Source of the DNA: an uncultured Ignavibacteriales bacterium
GTDB lineage: Bacteria > Bacteroidota > Ignavibacteria > Ignavibacteriales > Ignavibacteriaceae
Reading direction: 5' to 3'
Length of the DNA stretch: 7,917 nt
Assembly: GCA_913053915.1 (NCBI GenBank)
Contig: CAJXGP010000074.1
Coordinates: 1-7,917, forward strand
Position numbers and translations under genes: made by a program. Shown one piece after another: positions 1 through 5,622 of the stretch. Under the pieces are notes generated by a model, which was given only the letters and a program-made list of their open reading frames with translations, searched no databases and was not told the origin of the DNA. The stretch's first letter is position 1. Every line of letters begins with the position of its first letter.

Positions 1-417
1 TTTTAAATGGTCATTTGCATCTCTTCTAATATTTCGTATAGCTATTTTGAAATCTTCTCCAAACTTTTTAATAATTTTAACTAATTCCTTTCGCCGTTCT
101 TCATTTAAAGGGGGTACAGGAATTTTTAAATTAGCGCCGTCGCTGACAGGATTAAATCCGATGTTCGCTTCAAGGATTGCTTTCTCGACATTCGGTACAA
201 CCGATTTATCCCAAGGTGTAACCGACAAAGTATGAGCATCTAAAACAGTGATGCTGGCAAGTTGATCAATAGACGTCATATTATTATAATAATCAACTTT
301 TATTCCGTTAAGTAAAGCTGTGGTTGCTTTACCGGATCTAATTTTACTGGTCTCACTTCTAAGAGCATCCAATGATTTATCCATTCTAATTCTTGCATCT
401 TTAATTATTTGTTCCAT
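1..417 (-). CDS. frr: Ribosome recycling factor, partial (C-terminus beyond window)
   Basis: Ribosome recycling factor acts in the cytoplasm with EF-G to split the post-termination ribosome so that its subunits can be reused. Reading the minus strand from the ATG at 417 gives 139 codons with no stop up to the window edge. The product begins MEQIIKDARIRMDKSLDAL and carries the family hallmarks SKIRSGKAT (about residues 24-32), QLASITVLD (52-60), VEKAI (77-81), the PVPPLNEERRKEL stretch (99-111) and IRNIRRDANDHLK at the end (127-139). The family is usually about 185 residues, so roughly 45 C-terminal residues, part of the long three-helix bundle, lie outside. The start is supported by an AGAGGT ribosome-binding site. 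The usual upstream neighbour pyrH is absent; a glycosyltransferase gene lies 191 bp upstream on the same strand. The family assignment is very secure. Confidence 0.97.
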   Translation of the reverse strand, partial: MEQIIKDARIRMDKSLDALRSETSKIRSGKATTALLNGIKVDYYNNMTSIDQLASITVLDAHTLSVTPWDKSVVPNVEKAILEANIGFNPVSDGANLKIPVPPLNEERRKELVKIIKKFGEDFKIAIRNIRRDANDHLK

Positions 418-421
418 AATT

Positions 422-427
422 ACCTCT
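422..427 (-). promoter_or_regulatory. Shine-Dalgarno site of frr
   Basis: The minus strand reads AGAGGTAATT directly before the ATG at 417. This is a good purine-rich site at about 4-6 nt spacing, and it fixes the start of frr. Confidence 0.75.
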
Positions 428-608
428 GATTTTTACTGCATAATAAGTATTTTAAAAGTAATTGAGTTATTTCATTACAAAAGATAAAGTTGAAAATATA
501 ATTTATAAATAAATATACTCATAAAAAAATCTATAAGTTGATATAATACCAAGTAGCTACATGATATTAAATATATTATAAAGCACCAATTTGTGTACTG
601 ATTACATT

Positions 609-1301
609 TTATTTATCAAACTTGTTAAAAGTTCTAAACATCTTTCTGATTGAAAAAAACATAGGATGTATTGAGTCACCCGTTCTCTCCTTAATCGTTA
701 ACCAAGATTTTAAATCATCTTCGGTATCAATATCAGAAAGGAGTGTTAGAATTTTAAAGTTAAGATTCCGGTTTTTTAATCTTAAAATAGTATCTTGGAA
801 TACAGTGGCTGTACTCCATTTTATATCTTGGAAAAGATCACAATAATTTTTTTTTAATCCCAACAAATAATATCCGCCGTCATTAGTGGGACCTATAACT
901 ACATCATAAGTATCCAGAGCTGTAAAAGCATGATTAATGATATCCGAAGAAATATCAGGTAGATCGGTTCCCACAATTATCGCCTTATTTGCATCTTTAT
1001 TGAAAACGATATTGAATGCATTCATCATTTTTTCTCCTAAATTCTTACCTTGCTGTTCATAGAGAAAAAATTCCGTATCAGTCCAATTTTTTGTAGTAAT
1101 TTTATTTTTATTTCCGCTGTAAAACAAGTATCCGTTCACATTAAATGGGAATAATTTTTCACATTCTGTAAATGTATGCCGAGCACATAACCTGTAAAAT
1201 TCTAATGCAAAGTCAGGCCCAATTGTTTTACTCAATCTGGTTTTAACTTTCCCAGGTTCAGGAAACTTTGCGAAAATTATAACGGCATCTTTATTTTTCA
1301 T
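609..1301 (-). CDS. TIGR04282/DUF2064-family glycosyltransferase (rSAM/selenodomain-associated transferase 1)
   Basis: This is a 230-residue GT-A-fold nucleotidyl/glycosyl transferase-like protein of the DUF2064 family (TIGR04282), annotated in databases as rSAM/selenodomain-associated or arsenosugar-biosynthesis glycosyltransferase. Visible family motifs are IIFAKFPEPGKVKTRL (residues 8-23), the nucleotide-binding-type N-terminus; QQGKNLGEKM (83-92); GTDLPD (111-116), the metal/nucleotide-binding DxP-type motif; GPTNDGGYYLLGL (137-149); W162 in the 'WST' segment; and SDIDTEDDL (189-197) near the end. No signal peptide or membrane segment is seen, so the protein is cytoplasmic, and its length is normal. 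There is no clear Shine-Dalgarno site before the ATG. A decayed family-2 glycosyltransferase lies just upstream in the same orientation, recalling the usual pairing of transferases 1 and 2. The true sugar donor and acceptor cannot be read from the sequence. Confidence 0.93.
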   Translation of the reverse strand: MKNKDAVIIFAKFPEPGKVKTRLSKTIGPDFALEFYRLCARHTFTECEKLFPFNVNGYLFYSGNKNKITTKNWTDTEFFLYEQQGKNLGEKMMNAFNIVFNKDANKAIIVGTDLPDISSDIINHAFTALDTYDVVIGPTNDGGYYLLGLKKNYCDLFQDIKWSTATVFQDTILRLKNRNLNFKILTLLSDIDTEDDLKSWLTIKERTGDSIHPMFFSIRKMFRTFNKFDK

Positions 1302-1336
1302 TATAACGATTTTTTTAAAGCATTGAATTAAGAATA

Positions 1337-1536
1337 TTAGAAAGATTTAAGGTCTGTATATTTAACCTTCCAAAATAATTTAATCAATAGAGAAACAACG
1401 ATACTGCCGATTCTTGATTGAATCGATAATGCGCTGTACCCTTGAATTGCTTCAAGTAATACTGTGTAGCACTCGCATTCTTAGCAAACTTTGCAGTATT
1501 ATCAGTTGAATTATTATCAACCATCACTGATTTCAT
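1337..1536 (-). pseudogene. Remnant of a family-2 glycosyltransferase
   Basis: Two adjacent minus-strand frames preserve pieces of a GT2 (DPM/DPG-synthase-like) protein. The first (1536 to a TGA at 1384-1386) reads MKSVMVDNNSTDNTAKFAKN near its start, matching the 'VDNNSTDNTAEIAKNAGA' strand and helix of the nucleotide-sugar domain. The second frame (1417 to a TAA at 1337-1339) reads SRIGSIVVSLLIKLFWKVK followed by YTDLKSF, matching the later 'G..iasfliklLFgvkYTDLGPFRAI' region of these enzymes. The N-terminal VIPxYNE segment, the central DxD region and the C-terminus are all missing, so this is a heavily deleted and frameshifted relic. It sits 35 bp upstream of the transferase-1 gene, where a partner GT2 gene often lies. 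The rest of the 1302-1703 gap is AT-rich; I see only a 14-bp A6-TA-T6 palindrome at 1636-1649 and a weak hairpin (1616-1635), neither a convincing terminator. The assignment rests on motif recognition by eye. Confidence 0.65.
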
Positions 1537-1703
1537 AAATTAATTTTGTTTTGTACTTGTTAAAAATTTTCTGTATAATTTATAAAATAAATTTGAATTT
1601 ACAGATTTAGGTTTAATCAAAGAAAGTTTTTTGATAAAAAATATTTTTTCCTAAATTAAATTAAAAGGAGTGAATTATAAAGTATTACCGTTAGACATAT
1701 AAT

Positions 1704-3179
1704 TTAGTCATTGAACGCAAAAATGTGACTTTTATAACTCTTTAATTCTATAAACAATCCATTGGTTTTAATTTCATTAACCGATCGATTAAACACATTA
1801 TCCGTCATTAAATCAAGCAGGGATATATTTTCGTTTAGCGTAGTAATATCAAATTTTAATCTGCAGTAAGAAGTGCCGGATGAATAATTAATAACAATAA
1901 CCCTGATTTCATTTTTAAATTTCCATTGCCAAGTTAAGATATTTTGAAATGAAAGATTATTTTCGCCGACACTTTCGGGATAAAGCTGTTTCCAGTCGCC
2001 AAATTTAAAAATTTCATGTTTAGTAATATTAAGGATTAAATCATAAAATTGACTAACGGTAGTAGATACTTTTTCAACCGGTTCTCTTCCAAGTTGAACC
2101 GGAAGTTTGATCTTCTTACCTTCAAATTGTCCGTCATAATAAAGTTTCATACCTTGGATAGTACTTATTATCGTAGTAGCTGCAAAAGATTTATATTTCC
2201 CAAGTTTAGTTATTGCACGTGATTCATCATGATTCTCCAAAAACCTGACGGATTTAAGCTGGGAATTCTTATCAGCCTCCAGATGTTCTCTTATTCCTTG
2301 TATATCATCCGATTCCAATCGATCGAGTAATCTTTTATCATAAGTAAAATCAAAACCTAACTGTTGGAGTTCCCATTCAAGGTCCCAGTATGCTTCGGCA
2401 ATAAAAATAAACTCCGGAGATTTTTCTTTAACCTTTTTTATAGCTTCCTCCCAAAATTCACTTTTAGGTTTATCATTACCATAATGTTCAATACTACCCA
2501 ACCAGGTATTTTCAAATACATTATTTAACGAAAGCATAGCCATATCACACCTCACACCGTCGCACAGCTCTGTTAGTGAAAGTAAAATATTAATCATAAA
2601 TTCTCTAGCTTCGGAATTGAAATAATTTACTTGAATTGTATCTGTCCAAGCAGGGAAAAAAGGATCTCTTCCATGAGCAAAAATTTCCTGCGAATTTACC
2701 TGTGGTCTAAAAAACGTGAAAGAATCGTTATTTAATAATTCTTCATTACCCTTTAAAAATATTTGAGGGTGAGTTTTTATGAATTTTGACGATGCTCCTA
2801 AATGATTAGGAACAAAATCGAGGATTAATTTTATACCTTCTTCATTCATTTGATGTTTTAATTTTAACAAATCATCTTTACTTCCAAGAGCTGGATTAAC
2901 TTCATAACTATCGATTGCATAAGGAGAACCGGTAACATCTTCTCGCTTCCAATCTTTCAAACTTCTATGGTAAGAAGCAATAAGATCTTCCTGAAAACCA
3001 CAGCTATCAATTAAATCCGTACACGTTTTCCAAATTCCCATCAACCAAATAAAATCGAATCCTTTATCAGCCAATCGGGAAATATAATTTTTGGGAATTG
3101 CATTTAATTTTTTACCGCCTGTCAATTTATTTAACCGTATTATCGTGTTAATTTCGTATAGTTTAGGATTATGTAACAT
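1704..3179 (-). CDS. GH13 alpha-amylase-family glycoside hydrolase (cytoplasmic)
   Basis: This 491-residue protein is of the alpha-amylase superfamily, acting on alpha-glucosidic linkages by a retaining mechanism in a TIM barrel. The four GH13 signature regions are intact: region I DFVPNH (121-126); region II GVRCD (208-212) with D212 as nucleophile and R210; region III FIAEAYWD (259-266) with E262 as acid/base; region IV ENHDES (315-320) with H317 and D318. Other family-like segments are WLMGIW (45-50), GSPYAIDSYEVNPALGS (84-100) and AHGRDPFFPAWTD (168-180). The tail after about 400 resembles the C-terminal beta domain. There is no signal peptide, so it probably acts inside the cell on glycogen, maltodextrin or trehalose-type substrates; the specificity and GH13 subfamily cannot be decided. 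No clear Shine-Dalgarno site precedes the ATG at 3179, and no earlier in-frame start looks better. It appears to be monocistronic, divergent from the membrane-protein operon. Confidence 0.95.
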   Translation of the reverse strand: MLHNPKLYEINTIIRLNKLTGGKKLNAIPKNYISRLADKGFDFIWLMGIWKTCTDLIDSCGFQEDLIASYHRSLKDWKREDVTGSPYAIDSYEVNPALGSKDDLLKLKHQMNEEGIKLILDFVPNHLGASSKFIKTHPQIFLKGNEELLNNDSFTFFRPQVNSQEIFAHGRDPFFPAWTDTIQVNYFNSEAREFMINILLSLTELCDGVRCDMAMLSLNNVFENTWLGSIEHYGNDKPKSEFWEEAIKKVKEKSPEFIFIAEAYWDLEWELQQLGFDFTYDKRLLDRLESDDIQGIREHLEADKNSQLKSVRFLENHDESRAITKLGKYKSFAATTIISTIQGMKLYYDGQFEGKKIKLPVQLGREPVEKVSTTVSQFYDLILNITKHEIFKFGDWKQLYPESVGENNLSFQNILTWQWKFKNEIRVIVINYSSGTSYCRLKFDITTLNENISLLDLMTDNVFNRSVNEIKTNGLFIELKSYKSHIFAFND

Positions 3180-3344
3180 AATGTTGAAATAAATTATTAA
3201 GTAATTTGGGAAATTGTATAAAGTAAAATATAATATTAAGAAAAAAAATAATACATAATGTAATTATGCGCGAGATAAGATAAAAAAAATCTGTAATTTA
3301 TACACGTAATTTTTACATAGTGATGGATAAAATTACGTAATTGC

Positions 3345-3382
3345 AAAAAAGAATATTACTGCATGGAATAACATTCTTTTTT
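3345..3382. terminator. Bidirectional intrinsic-terminator-like hairpin
   Basis: The left arm AAAAAAGAAT (3345-3354) pairs perfectly with ATTCTTTTTT (3373-3382). After one A/C mismatch (3355/3372) the stem continues with TTA/TAA (3356-3358/3369-3371), leaving a 10-nt loop. Run-off T-tracts appear on either strand, as in bidirectional rho-independent terminators, although the stem is AT-rich and therefore weak. Its position between two divergent genes is unexpected: it could end a leftward transcript from the 3446-3562 region before the GH13 gene, or be part of a regulatory structure. Confidence 0.5.
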
Positions 3383-3515
3383 AATTAAATGAATTTATTT
3401 CGATTTTATATGATTAAAAACAAAAAGGGATTGCAATAATCATATTTAGTTAAACAAATTAGGATTATACCATTCCAAAATATAGGTCAAATTTAAGCGG
3501 GAATAATATTTAAAA

Positions 3516-3545
3516 TTTGTGGATGAATCTTTTGGCATAATTTCT
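3516..3545 (+). promoter_or_regulatory. Possible Bacteroidota-type promoter for the membrane operon
   Basis: TTTG (3516-3519) is followed after 18 nt by TAATTTCT (3538-3545). This approximates the Bacteroidota housekeeping pattern of TTTG, a spacer of about 19 nt, then TAnnTTTG. It would give a leader of roughly 100 nt before the ATG at 3652. In such AT-rich DNA a chance match is quite possible. Confidence 0.3.
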
Positions 3546-3641
3546 GCTTCTACTTCGATCATTCCAATGTAGTATAAAAATTTATCTGATTAAATAACAA
3601 AAGTACTTATTAAAACAATATAAAATATTGAATCACTAACC

Positions 3642-3646
3642 GAGGT
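3642..3646 (+). promoter_or_regulatory. Shine-Dalgarno site of first operon gene
   Basis: GAGGT lies five bases before the ATG at 3652 (GAGGTAAGAA-ATG). It is a strong site that fixes the start of the operon's first gene. Confidence 0.75.
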
Positions 3647-3651
3647 AAGAA

Positions 3652-4647
3652 ATGGTTCAAAACTTGGGTGAACTATCAGGCGTTTCTCAAACAAACAGTT
3701 CTATAAAAGATTTATTTAATAAAAACGGACTTGAAAGTGAAATTGAAAAGTTTGTAGACAACGCAGTACTAAAAATAAAGTTTTCAATAATCCTTAAACC
3801 TGCTATTATTTCATTTATCGCACTATTAATATCATTTTTTATCGATGTATCTTGGGTACCTTTTCTCGGTAATGTTTCCACAAATATAGCTCACTATCTT
3901 TTCCCATCTTGGAATCCTACCTTTGAAGCATTCACTCCATTTACTTTTTGGTGGCTTCCGTTAGCAATATATATATTATATGTTTTCCTTTCTTACTTAG
4001 TTTTTAATAAACTAAAAGTGGAATTAGTAAGAACACCCGCTTCTGAAACAATCGATAGAATTATGAATTCTTACACTAGTATTATCGACAGTATCTCTAC
4101 GGCTCTTCCTTTGATTGGTGCAGCAATTCTTCTTTTAAGTATTCGACTTGGCGAAGAAGTATTTTTAGGGCTCTCCGTTCCTTTTGAAATAAAAGCATTG
4201 ATAGTTCTAGCATTAGGTAAATTGTTCGAACCTATTCTTGATCAAATGGGTATCGAATTTCAAAATGTTGTAAACCATGTGAAGGATGTTAAAGAAAAAT
4301 ATTTTTCCAGGGTTCAAACCGAAAACTCAATAAACATCTTAAAAAAATTGGGAGGAGGTAATAATGATCACATCACCTCTCAAATAAGTGAGAATTCGGT
4401 AAAATTGCTGGGGGATTATAATGATGCATTACATAAGACCTATTCATTGAGCGAAGCTTTAGTAAAGAACTACAACTCTCTCCATTCTATAATTGAAAAA
4501 ATTAATAAAATGGAAAATATCACCACAGAAAGACTCGAACAAATTAAAATGCTTTCCCAATCTATTGCCCAAGCAGCTAACTCTCTAAATGATGAAAAAA
4601 CCGTAGCGGGATTAAAATATTTAGAATCAATGGTTGTTAAGAGGTGA
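3652..4647 (+). CDS. Polytopic membrane protein with long helical C-terminal tail; candidate GldL/TolQ-type motor stator
   Basis: This 331-residue inner-membrane protein is not assigned to a family with certainty. Hydrophobic segments lie at about 45-66, 98-118, 147-164 and 177-196, suggesting four membrane helices; residues 1-44 and the tail from about 205 are polar and would face the same side. The tail (205-331) is rich in Lys, Glu, Asn and Leu with heptad-like stretches (about 258-312), so it is probably helical or coiled-coil. The third and fourth segments, ALPLIGAAILLLSI, then LGEEVFLG, then ALIVLALGKLFEP (151-194), recall from memory the two-helix hairpin of GldL, including an acidic residue after the first helix and an 'FEP' after the second; a TolQ/ExbB/MotA-type fold is the alternative. 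The gene is first in a tight operon, with a strong ribosome-binding site; its stop codon overlaps the next gene's ribosome-binding site. Role inferred: proton-conducting stator partner of the next protein. Coding status is firm, function tentative. Confidence 0.9.
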   Translation: MVQNLGELSGVSQTNSSIKDLFNKNGLESEIEKFVDNAVLKIKFSIILKPAIISFIALLISFFIDVSWVPFLGNVSTNIAHYLFPSWNPTFEAFTPFTFWWLPLAIYILYVFLSYLVFNKLKVELVRTPASETIDRIMNSYTSIIDSISTALPLIGAAILLLSIRLGEEVFLGLSVPFEIKALIVLALGKLFEPILDQMGIEFQNVVNHVKDVKEKYFSRVQTENSINILKKLGGGNNDHITSQISENSVKLLGDYNDALHKTYSLSEALVKNYNSLHSIIEKINKMENITTERLEQIKMLSQSIAQAANSLNDEKTVAGLKYLESMVVKR

Positions 4648-4648
4648 T
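4641..4648 (+). promoter_or_regulatory. Shine-Dalgarno site overlapping the upstream stop codon
   Basis: GAGGTGAT spans the TGA stop (4645-4647) of the first operon gene and sits 8 nt before the ATG at 4657. This arrangement suggests translational coupling and fixed stoichiometry of the two membrane proteins. Confidence 0.7.
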
Positions 4649-4656
4649 GAATAAAT

Positions 4657-5604
4657 ATGGTACGAAAAAATAGAGACAGCAAATTTATAATTTACCAGGT
4701 ATTGTACATCTTTGTAATAACTGTTTTAGCTATTAAAGGAGCTAATTTGAATTTACATGCAGTAGTTCCAAAAGATAAAGCCGTATCAATGACTGTTCGT
4801 GATTCACTTGTAAATTTAATTGATTCCTTATATACACAGGGCACTAAGTTTGATATTCAGATAAATCCGGTAAAAGAAGAAAATGTTCAACTGAAACACA
4901 AACTTACTTCTTTGAACAAAAGAATACAAAAGCTAACCTCCACCATGAAGACAGAAGTCCATTTACCGCCTAAAACCGATAAAAAACCGGAAGAACAAAC
5001 TATACTTCAATCCCCTATTTCAAAGGAACAAACATTTATTCAATATACTTGGAATATCGCTAAAAATACCGGTAATGTTTCCACAAGAATTTATGATCCA
5101 AAAGATATGACTCACCCAATTGTGGTAATACCTCCCGGTACTAGTAAAAAATTTAACTTGATGGGGCAAAAAGTTGTTATCGCAAAATACGGCGGTCAAG
5201 AACAAAGAATAAAAGTTTTACCGAATAAAATTCCCCAAATTATAATTCAAAAAGTAACCACTAAAATGAGTGGTGATAATACATACGTACAAGATCTACA
5301 ACGAATAACGGTTTACACAGTCACTATCGTCGATGATCGCCCGGGACAATTAAAAGTAACTTATTCGGGACCTATCTCCGTATTAGGGCCATATAAAGAT
5401 AATGACGGTAATCTTGTTTATAATGTATCGCTTAAACTTGCTTTTACTCAAAACAGTTTTGACAATTGGGTAGATAAAGTCGGTGATAAAACTGAAACCA
5501 ACGGTCGTTATAAAGTCAACTTTTTCTTTACCGTTGATGATACGATTTCGAAGGCACATGTACAAGCAGGAGCATTATTTTACTTTACGGATTATTCAAA
5601 ATAA
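4657..5604 (+). CDS. Single-pass periplasmic protein, candidate compact GldM-like motor partner
   Basis: This 315-residue protein has a short positively charged N-terminus, one hydrophobic helix (about 10-27, YQVLYIFVITVLAI) without a signal-peptidase site, a helical or coiled-coil stretch (about 43-98), a Pro/Lys/Glu-rich linker (about 101-125) and a beta-rich domain to the end (about 126-315). The topology is that of a membrane-anchored periplasmic protein. The anchor followed by KGANLNLHAVV resembles in layout the N-terminus of GldM ('LMYLVFIAMLALNVSKEVL'-like, from memory), and GldM likewise follows GldL. It is far shorter than the typical GldM (about 500 residues), so it would have fewer periplasmic domains. 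Unlike ExbD, TolR and MotB, the helix carries no Asp, and no OmpA-type peptidoglycan-binding motif is seen. It lies 9 bp after the first gene and 18 bp before the outer-membrane gene, so the three are probably co-transcribed. Role inferred: transmits motor force across the periplasm. Confidence 0.88.
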   Translation: MVRKNRDSKFIIYQVLYIFVITVLAIKGANLNLHAVVPKDKAVSMTVRDSLVNLIDSLYTQGTKFDIQINPVKEENVQLKHKLTSLNKRIQKLTSTMKTEVHLPPKTDKKPEEQTILQSPISKEQTFIQYTWNIAKNTGNVSTRIYDPKDMTHPIVVIPPGTSKKFNLMGQKVVIAKYGGQEQRIKVLPNKIPQIIIQKVTTKMSGDNTYVQDLQRITVYTVTIVDDRPGQLKVTYSGPISVLGPYKDNDGNLVYNVSLKLAFTQNSFDNWVDKVGDKTETNGRYKVNFFFTVDDTISKAHVQAGALFYFTDYSK

Positions 5605-5622
5605 CATACTTAAAAACGGAAA

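Larger units (their letters stand above)
3180..3651. other. Divergent AT-rich intergenic region with several inverted repeats
   Basis: This 472-bp gap separates the starts of the GH13 gene (leftward) and the membrane-protein operon (rightward). It contains CATAAT-GTA-ATTATG (3253-3267); a 10-bp inverted repeat ACGTAATTTT/AAAATTACGT (3304-3313/3329-3338) whose right arm runs into the 12-bp palindrome AATTACGTAATT (3331-3342); the strong hairpin at 3345-3382; and a 39-codon minus-strand frame at 3446-3562 with no recognisable homology or ribosome-binding site. The octamer CATTCCAA also occurs near 3470 and 3560. Otherwise I see no gene. Confidence 0.6.

Noticed and set aside
47..235. Plus-strand 62-codon open frame
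   Set aside because: It lies opposite frr, whose minus-strand frame matches a highly conserved family throughout; the plus frame is a shadow.
1616..1649. Hairpin plus A6-TA-T6 palindrome as a terminator of the GH13 gene
   Set aside because: The stem is only six AT-rich pairs and in the minus direction it is followed by TAAACC, not a T-tract; not strong enough to call.
1663..1712. AAAAGGAGTG on the plus strand as a ribosome-binding site with a GTG start
   Set aside because: The GTG overlaps the purine tract and the frame ends after ten codons; no gene is supported.
3446..3562. 39-codon minus-strand frame as a real gene
   Set aside because: It has no ribosome-binding site, no recognisable family and a length easily found by chance; kept only as part of a finding about a possible transcript.
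4657..5604. Classification of the single-pass protein as ExbD/TolR
   Set aside because: Its anchor helix lacks the conserved Asp, and it is about twice the usual ExbD/TolR length with a long beta-rich domain.
3652..5604. Zorya (ZorA/ZorB) anti-phage motor
   Set aside because: No OmpA-like peptidoglycan-binding domain is seen in the second protein, the cytoplasmic tail is much shorter than that of ZorA, and no helicase or nuclease gene (ZorC, ZorD, ZorE) follows; the next gene is a secreted barrel-like protein.
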